Part shown: piece after piece, positions 1 to 6,893 of the stretch | Position numbering within the stretch: the first letter of the stretch is position 1 | How the letters are laid out: the number at the start of each line of letters is the position of its first letter | Source: Methylococcaceae bacterium | GTDB lineage: Bacteria; Pseudomonadota; Gammaproteobacteria; Methylococcales; Methylomonadaceae | DNA length: 9,645 nucleotides | Reading direction: 5' to 3' | NCBI GenBank assembly: GCA_005779525.1 | Contig: SXIZ01000270.1 | Span: 1-9,645, forward strand | Made by a program: the position numbers and the translations under genes | Notes under the pieces: generated by a model | Told to the model about the DNA's origin: nothing | Seen by the model: the letters and a program-made list of their open reading frames with translations, nothing else | The model's database searches: none

Positions 1-183
1 AGAGCGCACCGCGCAACTGGTAACAGAAGTGGCATGGTAAACCCCACCCGGAGCAAGATCAAATAGAGGGACAGACGCGTGGCCCGCGCGGTTCCTGGGT
101 AGATTGCTTGAGCTGCTGGGTGACTTGCAGCCTAGATGAATAACTGTTCTCGACAGAACCCGGCTTACAGGCTGACTCTTCAC
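1..183 (+). ncRNA. rnpB: RNase P RNA, 3' half (5' part lies outside the window)
   Basis: This is the catalytic RNA of ribonuclease P, which removes 5' leaders from precursor tRNAs. The window opens inside the gene. Recognised bacterial A-type elements are AGAGCGCACCGCGC at the very start, the L15 region GGTAAACCCCACCCGGAGCA from 36 with the GGT that pairs with the tRNA 3' end, the GGCCCG loop near 80, GGGTAGATTGCTTGAG near 97-112, CCTAGATGAATAACTG at 131-146, and the near-universal ACAGAACCCGGCTTA at 153-167. The 3' end is placed near 183 by analogy with the E. coli RNA, where the last P1 strand follows CGGCTTA; here GGCTGAC at 170-176 would be that strand, and its partner is upstream of the window. 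The exact 3' end is uncertain by a few bases. No hairpin plus T-run terminator is evident just downstream. Confidence 0.96.
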
Positions 184-532
184 ATTCCTCATTGCTGTCT
201 TCGATTTCTTCCGCTGTATCTGCTTATTGCCAACTGATTTAGTGGGACTTTGTCTGTTGCGAAAAATAAAGTGTGAGATGCATCACAATTGCTAGCACGA
301 CATCCTATTTGTTATTTAGATATAGCTGGCAGATTTCTCAAAATTTACGCGATTTTTTTTAAAATTATCGCCACTTTATTAACGTTTCTATTTTTTGAAA
401 GTTTGTGAAGTTTTTCCCTTAAGCTAATGAAAAAAATACATTTGCTAGGTGATGTTTTACGCGTATATCTGGCAAATTATCCCACCATTTAAGTCTTTGT
501 CTGCAAAGAAAAACTTATTTTATTTATCACCC
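184..532. other. AT-rich non-coding region between rnpB and the dcw promoter
   Basis: No convincing reading frame is present on either strand. The stretch is very AT-rich from about 300 to 530, with A and T tracts (eight T at 353-360, seven A at 430-436) that could bend DNA or act as upstream promoter elements. It contains a CRP-like palindrome (272-287) and two imperfect copies of a 16-base word (320-335 and 463-478, 13 of 16 identical). I see no clear intrinsic terminator for rnpB here. The pair GCGAT/ATCGC at 349-371 flanks a 13-base AT loop and is too weak to count as one. Confidence 0.6.
272..287. promoter_or_regulatory. CRP/FNR-family binding-site-like palindrome
   Basis: The sequence TGTGA-GATGCA-TCACA has two perfect half-sites of the E. 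coli cAMP-CRP consensus (TGTGA-N6-TCACA) with the correct 6-base spacing. The flanks are A/T-rich (AAG before, ATT after), as in the 22-base consensus. Its centre is roughly 290 bases upstream of the predicted dcw transcription start, too far for ordinary activation of that promoter. It could serve an unrecognised closer promoter, rnpB read-through, or nothing. Binding is inferred from the motif alone, and whether this organism has a CRP or Vfr homologue is unknown. Confidence 0.5.
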
Positions 533-561
533 TTGACTAACCTCCGTTAGAAATCTATAGT
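533..561 (+). promoter_or_regulatory. Sigma70-type promoter of the dcw operon (Pmra)
   Basis: A -35 element TTGACT (533-538) and a -10 element TATAGT (556-561) are separated by exactly 17 bases, each one base from the consensus. Transcription would begin near 568-569, giving a leader of about 64 bases before mraZ. The AT-rich DNA upstream could act as an UP element. The position just ahead of the GTGG repeats matches the arrangement in E. coli, where Pmra is repressed by MraZ. Confidence 0.8.
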
Positions 562-571
562 GGTCCTCATT

Positions 572-601
572 GTGGGAAAAAGTGGTATAAAGTGGTAAAA
601 A
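572..601 (+). promoter_or_regulatory. MraZ operator: three 10-bp direct repeats
   Basis: Three tandem decamers begin at 572 (GTGGGAAAAA), 582 (GTGGTATAAA) and 592 (GTGGTAAAAA), one helical turn apart. MraZ is known to bind TGGG/GTGG-type repeats spaced about 10 bases apart near its own promoter, so this is very likely the autoregulatory site. The repeats start a few bases after the predicted transcription start. A fourth GTGGT at 560-564 overlaps the -10 element but is 12 rather than 10 bases away, so it is out of phase. Confidence 0.82.
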
Positions 602-620
602 TTTCTCTATTCGCAACTTT

Positions 621-625
621 TAGGG
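621..625 (+). promoter_or_regulatory. Ribosome binding site supporting the TTG start of mraZ
   Basis: TAGGG lies 7 bases before TTG at 633-635. No ATG or GTG in the same frame gives the conserved MraZ N-terminus, so this site together with the conserved MFRG start decides the TTG initiation. Confidence 0.6.
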
Positions 626-632
626 CTACGTT

Positions 633-1100
633 TTGTTTCGTGGAATCAGTGCAATCAATCTTGATGTCAAAGGACGCTTAGCGATTCCTACGCGCTATCG
701 TGAAGAATTGCTTGAGAATTTTGATGGGCAATTGGTTGTCACGGTTGCAGTCAATGAGCGTTGTGTCGGGGAACCGGGTTGCTTATGGCTGTATCCGTTG
801 GCGGAATGGGAACGCTTGGAGCAAACGATCAGTAAATTACCTACCTTAAACAAAATGGCAGGTAAATTACGCCGTTTTTTAATTGGAAATGCGACTGAAT
901 GTGAAATGGACGCCCAGGGGCGTTTGTTGTTACCTGAAAAATTAAGAGAATTTGCGCAAATGGATAAGAAATTAATTCTAGTTGGGCAATTAAATAAATT
1001 TGAAATCTGGAACGATGCTGCTTGGAACGCTAAAGAGCAAGATTGGTTGGATAGTGACGATAATGAAGGCTTAGATGAATTAGGTTCATTGTCATTTTAA
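633..1100 (+). CDS. mraZ: Transcriptional regulator MraZ
   Basis: This is a DNA-binding regulator of the division and cell wall operon, known in E. coli as an autorepressor that works as a ring-shaped oligomer. The 155-residue protein is close to the family length of about 150. It has two SpoVT/AbrB-type half-domains, each with the family's D-x-x-G-R signature: DVKGR at 11-15 and DAQGR at 93-97, the latter followed by LLLPEKLR. The start codon is TTG at 633. It was chosen because MFRG plus AINLD is the typical MraZ N-terminus and an AGGG sequence sits 7 bases upstream; a TTG start would lower its translation. It is first in the operon, directly after the promoter and the GTGG repeats it probably binds. 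rsmH starts 15 bases after its TAA stop. The acidic tail (about 138-149) is less conserved. Confidence 0.97.
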   Translation: MFRGISAINLDVKGRLAIPTRYREELLENFDGQLVVTVAVNERCVGEPGCLWLYPLAEWERLEQTISKLPTLNKMAGKLRRFLIGNATECEMDAQGRLLLPEKLREFAQMDKKLILVGQLNKFEIWNDAAWNAKEQDWLDSDDNEGLDELGSLSF

Positions 1101-1115
1101 GCCTGGAGGCTATTC

Positions 1116-2021
1116 ATGGCACATTTGCCAGTCATGCTAAATGAAGTTATAGAACACCTTGCCATTCGTGAAGACGGAAGCTATTTAGATTGTACTTTTG
1201 GGCGCGGTGGACACAGTACTGCAATTTTGCAGTATTTAGGCGAAAACGGACGCTTATTGGCTTTGGATAGAGATTGCGAGGCGATTACGTGTGAGAGTGC
1301 GCAAGCGCTGGCAAATGACCCGCGTTTTACATTGCAGCAGATGTGTTTTTCGCAGTTTCCGGTAACGCAAAGTTTTGATGGAATTTTGATGGATTTGGGG
1401 GTTTCCTCGCCGCAATTAGATGCTGCAGAGCGTGGTTTTAGTTTTTTACGCGATGGACCGTTAGATATGCGCATGAATAACCAGCAGGGTATTTCAGCGC
1501 AAGAATGGTTGGAAAAAGTATCTGAAGCGCAGTTAGTCAAAGTTTTATTTGAGTATGGAGAGGAACGTTTCGCCAGACGCATAGCGGCAGCGATCATCGC
1601 CCAACGTCAAGTCGAACCTTTGGTGAGTACGCGACAATTAGCTAAACTAATTGAATCAGTGGTTCCGGGTAAATCGATACATAAACATCCTGCGACACGA
1701 ACATTTCAGGCGATTCGTATCGAAATAAATCAAGAATTGGAAGAATTACAGCGAGCTTTGCGACAAGCATTGATCGCGCTTAAACCAGGTGGACGTTTGG
1801 TGGTCATTGCATTTCACTCCTTAGAAGATCGAATTGTGAAGCAGTTTATACAGCAGGAATCGGGTGCTAAGCATGATCCAGGTCGCTTACCAGTGCGGCA
1901 AATAGATATAGTCAAAGGCGCGCTAAAAAAAGTCGGTAAGGCGATAAAAGCGGGGCCTGCTGAAGTACAGGTTAATGTTAGAGCACGTAGTGCCATTATG
2001 CGGGTAGCTGAGAAACTATAA
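1116..2021 (+). CDS. rsmH: 16S rRNA (cytosine-1402 N4) methyltransferase RsmH (MraW)
   Basis: RsmH is an S-adenosylmethionine-dependent enzyme that methylates N4 of C1402 in the decoding centre of 16S rRNA. The 301-residue protein is slightly shorter than E. coli RsmH (313). The family N-terminus HLPVMLNEVIEHL is present, then the SAM-binding loop LDCTFGRGGHS (24-34), the DGILMDLGVSSPQLD motif (88-102), DMRMN (117-121), HPATRTFQAIRIEIN (191-205) and FHSLEDRIVK (233-242). The C-terminus RARSAIMRVAEKL is typical. Translation begins at ATG 1116, with a strong GGAGG at 1105-1109 six bases upstream, the best ribosome binding site in the window. The TAA stop is directly followed by the ATG of ftsL. 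Confidence 0.98.
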   Translation: MAHLPVMLNEVIEHLAIREDGSYLDCTFGRGGHSTAILQYLGENGRLLALDRDCEAITCESAQALANDPRFTLQQMCFSQFPVTQSFDGILMDLGVSSPQLDAAERGFSFLRDGPLDMRMNNQQGISAQEWLEKVSEAQLVKVLFEYGEERFARRIAAAIIAQRQVEPLVSTRQLAKLIESVVPGKSIHKHPATRTFQAIRIEINQELEELQRALRQALIALKPGGRLVVIAFHSLEDRIVKQFIQQESGAKHDPGRLPVRQIDIVKGALKKVGKAIKAGPAEVQVNVRARSAIMRVAEKL

Positions 2022-2294
2022 ATGATTTTTTTTAGAAACGTGAGTCTGGCGATTTTATTGTCGATCTTGTTGGTCAGTGCATTGTTGGTGATTTACTACA
2101 AGCATGAATCACGTTTGTTATTTATTGAATTACAAAAGTTAGAACGTGATCTGGATGCTTATGAAGTTGAGTGGGGGCAATTGCAATTGGAATTGACGAC
2201 CTTGACTGAGCAAAATCGTATTGAAAATGTTGCGAGTGAGCAGTTGCACTTGGTGATGCCTTTACGTGAAAACATAATTTATTTAAAACCTTAA
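2022..2294 (+). CDS. ftsL: Cell division protein FtsL
   Basis: FtsL is a small bitopic membrane protein of the divisome. With FtsB and FtsQ it recruits and activates FtsW-FtsI at the septum. The 90-residue protein has a very short cytoplasmic N-terminus (MIFFRN), one membrane segment at about 7-26, and a periplasmic coiled coil at about 30-65 rich in Leu and Glu. The family pattern around W51-GQLQLE, then RIE (66-68) and LHLVMP (75-80), is visible. It lacks the longer cytoplasmic tail of E. coli FtsL (121 aa), as do many homologues. The identity rests on position between rsmH and ftsI plus topology, since the sequence is weakly conserved. The start abuts the rsmH stop with only a weak GAGA upstream, so coupling to rsmH translation is likely. 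Confidence 0.93.
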   Translation: MIFFRNVSLAILLSILLVSALLVIYYKHESRLLFIELQKLERDLDAYEVEWGQLQLELTTLTEQNRIENVASEQLHLVMPLRENIIYLKP

Positions 2295-4061
2295 ATGTAT
2301 AGACCCTATACTTACAGACCACCTAAATTTCAGCCCGCGGACCTGGAAAAGCGCCGAAGAGTGTTGCTCGGATGTATGCTTGGAGGAATGGCCTTGTTAG
2401 TGCTGCGTAGCGTGGATTTGCAAGTACTTGAACGGAATTTCTTACAGGAGAAAGCCGTACTCCAGCATGTCGATATGCTCTCAGTGTCTGCATATCGTGG
2501 GAAAATTTTAGATCGCAATGGCGAACCGTTAGCGGTGAGTTCCCCTGTGCAGTCAATTTGGACTAATCCGCAAGAATTGAATGCCGAGGAAATCGAACAA
2601 TTACAGAAAGCTGAAAAAATCTTGGGTCTGCCTGCGGGTAAAATCACACAATTATTGAATTCCGATCCTAAAAGACGTTTTGCATATATTGCGCGTAAGA
2701 TTGATCCGCAATTAGCCAGTAAAGTTAAGGACTTGGGGCTTGCCGGGGTGTATTTTGAGCGTGAATTTAAACGCTACTATCCTGCGGGGGCAATTTCTGC
2801 ACAACTGGTTGGTTTCACTGATCTCAATGACGTTGGTCAAGAAGGCGTGGAGCTGGGATTTGAAGATATTTTGAAAGAAAGCCCGGGTAAACAACGCGTG
2901 ATCAAGGACGGTATTCGTCGAGTAATTGCGGAAGTTGAAAGTGTTAAAGAGCCTTTGGATGGGCAGGATTTACAACTGAGTATCGATCAACGTCTGCAAT
3001 ATTTAGCGTTTCGAGAACTGCAAGCGACGTTGGTCGAAAATCAGGCGAAAGCAGTCACGATGGTGGTATTGGATGCGAAGACGGGTGAAATTCTAGCGGC
3101 AGCCAATCAACCCTCGTTTAATCCGAATACCCGAAAACATCCTAAAGGCACCGTTTTTAAAAATCAGGCAATCACCGATGTGTTTGAGCCTGGCTCGACG
3201 GTTAAACCGTTTGTGGTCGCGGCGGCTTTGGATGGCGATTATGTCGATCCGCATATTGAAATCGAAACTCATGGGTCGATGGCGATCGGGCAGCACATGG
3301 TAAAGGACGTACACAATTACGGTACCTTGACGTTGACTGAGGCGTTAAAAAAATCGAGCAACGTGGCCGCCAGTAAGATTGCGTTGCAAATGCCCCCTAA
3401 ATATTTTTGGGAGGTTTACCATAATTTAGGTTTTGGGGTCGCGCCGAATATTGGTTTTCCAGGCGAAGCACGCGGAAGTCTCTCTGATTATCATCAATGG
3501 CATGCATTCGATCAGGCCATCGTATCGTTTGGATACGGTGTGAGTTCCTCCATTTTGCAATTAGCACGCGCTTATACCGCGTTGGCTGATGATGGTATGT
3601 TGCACTCGGTTTCATTGTTAAAACGGGATACGGACGAACAAGCAAAGCGGGTTTTTTCGGTCAAAACCGCACGACAAGTTCGGGATATGCTTGAAACTGT
3701 AGTTATGCGCGATGGTACAGCTTATCAAGCGCGTGTTGACGGTTATCGGGTGGCAGGAAAAACGGGAACTGTCAAAAAGCTGAATCCAGGCGGGGGCTAT
3801 ACCGAAGATAAATATTTAGGCGTGTTCGTCGGTATGGCGCCTGCGAGTGATCCGCGCTTAGTGATTGCGGTCATGGTGGATGAGCCCGGTGCTGGAAAAT
3901 ATTATGGTGGTTTAGTTGCTGCGCCCGCTTTCTCAAGGGTTATGACCGGGGCATTAAGAATTATGGGCGTTGCGCCTGATCAGGAAGAAAGTATGCCCAT
4001 ATTGCTTGACAGTAAAGCAGCAACGGATAAAGCCGCAACCGATAAAAAGGTGCCAACGTAA
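2295..4061 (+). CDS. ftsI: Peptidoglycan D,D-transpeptidase FtsI (PBP3)
   Basis: FtsI is the septum-specific class B penicillin-binding protein. It cross-links the stem peptides of new septal peptidoglycan in the periplasm and pairs with FtsW. At 588 residues it equals E. coli FtsI in length. It has a short basic cytoplasmic segment (KRRR at 19-22), a single membrane anchor at about 24-38, and the PBP dimer-type region starting near YRGKILDRNG (67-76). The transpeptidase domain carries all three active-site motifs: STVK with nucleophile Ser301 (301-304), SSN (354-356) and KTGT (489-492). The Lys/Asp/Ala-rich tail includes a short tandem duplication (AATDK twice). The ATG directly follows the ftsL TAA and no Shine-Dalgarno is visible in the AT-rich sequence before it, so translation is probably coupled to ftsL. 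The end overlaps murE by one base (TAATG). Confidence 0.98.
   Translation: MYRPYTYRPPKFQPADLEKRRRVLLGCMLGGMALLVLRSVDLQVLERNFLQEKAVLQHVDMLSVSAYRGKILDRNGEPLAVSSPVQSIWTNPQELNAEEIEQLQKAEKILGLPAGKITQLLNSDPKRRFAYIARKIDPQLASKVKDLGLAGVYFEREFKRYYPAGAISAQLVGFTDLNDVGQEGVELGFEDILKESPGKQRVIKDGIRRVIAEVESVKEPLDGQDLQLSIDQRLQYLAFRELQATLVENQAKAVTMVVLDAKTGEILAAANQPSFNPNTRKHPKGTVFKNQAITDVFEPGSTVKPFVVAAALDGDYVDPHIEIETHGSMAIGQHMVKDVHNYGTLTLTEALKKSSNVAASKIALQMPPKYFWEVYHNLGFGVAPNIGFPGEARGSLSDYHQWHAFDQAIVSFGYGVSSSILQLARAYTALADDGMLHSVSLLKRDTDEQAKRVFSVKTARQVRDMLETVVMRDGTAYQARVDGYRVAGKTGTVKKLNPGGGYTEDKYLGVFVGMAPASDPRLVIAVMVDEPGAGKYYGGLVAAPAFSRVMTGALRIMGVAPDQEESMPILLDSKAATDKAATDKKVPT
4017..4046 (+). repeat. Short tandem duplication in the 3' end of ftsI
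   Basis: Two adjacent 15-base units (4017-4031 and 4032-4046) match at 13 of 15 positions and encode AATDK twice at the FtsI C-terminus. The region is outside the catalytic domain and is probably a neutral length variation. Confidence 0.7.
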
Positions 4062-5524
4062 TGCAATTACGTGAATTATTAGCCGGATTTGCCGAGGTGC
4101 ATTTTGATGCCGACGTTCAGGGCTTAGTACTTGATAGTCGTGCATTACGTCCAGGTCAAGCATTTATTGCTTTACCTGGCGCACATCAACATGGCTTGAA
4201 TTATGCGGAACAGGTCTTAGCGCAAGGTGCAAGTGCTATTTTGTATGATCCATTGCAAGCGCCTGCAGTACCTGAACGTCACGCGCCATTTTTAGCCGTG
4301 GCAGATTTAAATGCTAAGTTGGGAGCGATTGTAGCCAGATTTTATGGCGAACCTTCACGGCAATTAGCGGTAATTGGGATTACGGGTACCAATGGCAAAA
4401 CCTCGTGCAGTCAGTTTTTGGGACAGATGTTACCCCATTGCGGTGTGATCGGTACGCTTGGCTGGGGGCGCTGGGGAGCGCTTGAACTTACGGGTTATAC
4501 GACGCCAGATGCATTAACAACGCAAACGATGTTAGCTGAGTTTGTGAAACAAGAATTACAGACCGTCGCAATGGAAGTTTCTTCCCACGGCTTAGCTGAA
4601 GGGCGAGTCAATGCTGTGAAATTTAAGGGTGTGGTCTTGACCAATATTAGTCGTGATCATCTTGATTTTCATGGCACCATGGAAGCCTATATTGCTACTA
4701 AGTTGAGTTTATTTGTTAAAACAGATACCGAATTTGCAGTATTGAATATAGAGGATGTGCTGTATCCACGCTTTCTGCAGGTCATTCCTGCAAATGTCGA
4801 TATTTGGAGCTATAGCGCAAAAGGCATAAACAATCGGGCTATACGCACTGTTTGGGCTGAGCAGGTGCATACTGGGATAGAAGGGTTAAAGTTTGATTTA
4901 TGTTATTTGGACCAACGCTTTGAGGTTCAAGTTCCATTTTACGGCGCATTTAATATCGAAAATTTATTAGCAGTCGCGACAGTCTTGCTGGCTTTAGGTT
5001 TTGAATTAGCGACTATTGCCCGGCAATTGCGACAATTGGCTCCGGTGTGCGGGCGTATGCAGCGCTTGGGTGATTCCCGAAGCGCATTAATCTTTGTGGA
5101 CTATGCGCATACTCCGGACGCCTTGCAAAAAGTATTACAAAGTGCGCGTGAGCATTGTCAGCAAAAGCTGTGGGTCGTTTTTGGTTGTGGCGGTGACCGT
5201 GATCGCGGGAAGCGAGCGCAGATGGGACAAGTTGCTGAACAGTATGCGGATATTGTGGTTTTGACTAATGACAACCCTCGTACCGAAAACCCACAAAGTA
5301 TTCTGCAAGAGATTGTAAGTGGTTGTCAGCAACCAGAACAGCTAAAAGTTATTGAAGACCGTGCGCAGGCAATTGAATTTGCCTTAGCGCAATTAAGCCC
5401 GAACGATTGCCTAGTGATTGCCGGTAAGGGGCATGAAGATTATCAAGAAATGGGTGATCAGAAGTTGCCGTTTAAAGATGCAACGGTTGTGGAGCACTGG
5501 TTGGCGCAAAGAGGGCGTTATTAA
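4061..5524 (+). CDS. murE: UDP-MurNAc-L-Ala-D-Glu:meso-2,6-diaminopimelate ligase MurE
   Basis: MurE is a cytoplasmic ATP-dependent ligase that adds the third residue of the peptidoglycan stem peptide. The 487-residue protein has the usual three domains: the N-terminal UDP-binding part, the central ATPase with P-loop GITGTNGKTS (106-115), TTPD (147-150) and EVSSHGLAEGR (172-182), and the C-terminal domain. The lysine expected to be carbamylated is K214 in TKLSLF. The motif DNPRTE (404-409) is the known mark of enzymes that select meso-diaminopimelate rather than lysine, fitting a Gram-negative wall. GKGHE is at 455-459. The ATG overlaps the ftsI stop by one base, with AAGG about 10 bases upstream, and the murE stop overlaps the murF start in the same way. 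Confidence 0.98.
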   Translation: MQLRELLAGFAEVHFDADVQGLVLDSRALRPGQAFIALPGAHQHGLNYAEQVLAQGASAILYDPLQAPAVPERHAPFLAVADLNAKLGAIVARFYGEPSRQLAVIGITGTNGKTSCSQFLGQMLPHCGVIGTLGWGRWGALELTGYTTPDALTTQTMLAEFVKQELQTVAMEVSSHGLAEGRVNAVKFKGVVLTNISRDHLDFHGTMEAYIATKLSLFVKTDTEFAVLNIEDVLYPRFLQVIPANVDIWSYSAKGINNRAIRTVWAEQVHTGIEGLKFDLCYLDQRFEVQVPFYGAFNIENLLAVATVLLALGFELATIARQLRQLAPVCGRMQRLGDSRSALIFVDYAHTPDALQKVLQSAREHCQQKLWVVFGCGGDRDRGKRAQMGQVAEQYADIVVLTNDNPRTENPQSILQEIVSGCQQPEQLKVIEDRAQAIEFALAQLSPNDCLVIAGKGHEDYQEMGDQKLPFKDATVVEHWLAQRGRY

Positions 5525-6891
5525 TGGCAATGTTATTGAGCGAGATCGCTAAGGTAGTGTCTGGCAAGCTTATAGGCGCAGACCTTGAGGTTGATATTAC
5601 TCAGGTAAGTATTAATACCCGCACCTTACACGCTGGCGATTTGTATATTGCGATTAAAGGTGCGCAATTTGATGGCAATGACTTTGTTGCTGATGCTGTC
5701 TCTGCGGGCGCAAGTGCTGCCATTGTAGAAAAAAATGTTACCAGCACCGTGCCTGTTATCCATGTTGCGGATACTCGGCTTGCGCTACGGCAATTAGCCG
5801 CGTTTTGGCGGCAAACTTTAGGGTTGAAAATCGCCGGGGTTACAGGCAGTAATGGTAAAACCACGGTGAAAGAAATGTTGGCGCAGGTATTGGCGACGCA
5901 AGGTTCGGTGCTATTTACCCAAGGTAATTTGAATAATGATATTGGTGTGCCGCTGACCTTATTTCGCTTACGCGAGCAGCATCAATTTGCCGTGATTGAA
6001 ATGGGAGCCAATCATCCAGGAGAAATCGCAGATACCAGTGCATGCGTGAGCCCTGATGTGGGGATTATTACTAATGTAGGTGCTGCACATATTGAAGGTT
6101 TTGGCAGTTTTGAAGGTGTCGCTAAAACCAAAGGTGAGTTATTACAGAATTTGAAACCTACTGGAACGGCCATCTTAAATTGTGATGATGTATTTTACGA
6201 TTTTTGGTGTGGCTTAGTGGGTCAGCGTGCAATTATCACATTTGGCTTAGGTGACGCTGCCGACGTGAGTGCTCGAGCAATAAAGGTTGGATTGGTGCGG
6301 GCAGAATTTGTCACACAATTTGAATTAACAACGCCTCAAGGCAGTATAGACATTCGCTTACATTTAGCTGGGCGACATAACGTATTAAATGCCTTAGCAG
6401 TAAGTGCGGCGGCTTTAGCCTTAGGCTTGAGTTTAACGCAAATTCAGCAAGGTTTGGCAGCCATGCGTCCGGTCAAGGGCCGTATGCAGCCAGTATTAGG
6501 CTTAAAGGGCAATATCGTGATTAACGATACCTACAATGCGAATCCTTCCTCATTAAAGGCGGCGGTTGCAGTGCTACTGGAGAGTCCGGGGGAGCCCTGG
6601 GTCGCTTTGGGCGCATTTGGTGAATTAGGGGCAGACAGTGAAAACATTCATGCTGAGATGGGTGAATATTTAAAAAATTCTGGCGTAAAGCGTTTGTTTG
6701 CTACAGGCGCTTTAGCTCAGGCCACGGTGAACGCTTTCGGTGCGGGTGGACAATTTTTTGCTGAACAAGTTGATTTAATTTCGACCCTGCAACGTGAGTT
6801 AACGCCAGAGGCGATAATTTTATGTAAAGGCTCAAGATTACAGAAAATGGAAAATGTGGTTGCTGGTCTATGTGAACCCACAGGAAATTAA
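5524..6891 (+). CDS. murF: UDP-MurNAc-tripeptide:D-alanyl-D-alanine ligase MurF
   Basis: MurF adds the D-Ala-D-Ala dipeptide to finish the UDP-MurNAc-pentapeptide in the cytoplasm. The 455-residue protein matches the family size (E. coli 452). Visible motifs are the P-loop GVTGSNGKTTVKE (105-117), NLNNDIGVP (135-143), EMGANHPGEI (159-168), ITNVGAAHIEGFGS (182-195), GRHNVLNALA (283-292), INDTYNANP (333-341) and KGSR (435-438). In the segment usually read as LGDMxELG this protein has LGAFGELG (362-369), so the Asp is replaced by Ala364. All other catalytic motifs are intact and I expect it to be active. The start is ATG 5524, overlapping the murE TAA, with GAGGG at 5511-5515. A second ATG two codons later (5530) is possible. 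mraY follows 2 bases after the stop. Confidence 0.98.
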   Translation: MAMLLSEIAKVVSGKLIGADLEVDITQVSINTRTLHAGDLYIAIKGAQFDGNDFVADAVSAGASAAIVEKNVTSTVPVIHVADTRLALRQLAAFWRQTLGLKIAGVTGSNGKTTVKEMLAQVLATQGSVLFTQGNLNNDIGVPLTLFRLREQHQFAVIEMGANHPGEIADTSACVSPDVGIITNVGAAHIEGFGSFEGVAKTKGELLQNLKPTGTAILNCDDVFYDFWCGLVGQRAIITFGLGDAADVSARAIKVGLVRAEFVTQFELTTPQGSIDIRLHLAGRHNVLNALAVSAAALALGLSLTQIQQGLAAMRPVKGRMQPVLGLKGNIVINDTYNANPSSLKAAVAVLLESPGEPWVALGAFGELGADSENIHAEMGEYLKNSGVKRLFATGALAQATVNAFGAGGQFFAEQVDLISTLQRELTPEAIILCKGSRLQKMENVVAGLCEPTGN

Positions 6892-6893
6892 TA

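Noticed and set aside
349..371. Possible terminator hairpin GCGAT/ATCGC
   Set aside because: The stem is only five pairs, the loop is 13 AT-only bases, and the T-run is inside the loop rather than after the stem.
395..430. Second promoter with TTGAAA as the -35 element
   Set aside because: At 17-18 bases spacing the -10 would be CTTAAG or TTAAGC, both poor. The 533-561 promoter is far better.
476..486. Possible DnaA box near TTATCCCACC
   Set aside because: It departs from TTATNCACA at important positions, is single, and the locus is not an origin neighbourhood.
1181..1597. 138-codon open frame on the - strand within rsmH, and similar - strand frames under the other genes
   Set aside because: All lie opposite strongly conserved dcw genes, have no ribosome binding sites or recognisable domains, and look like shadows of codon bias.
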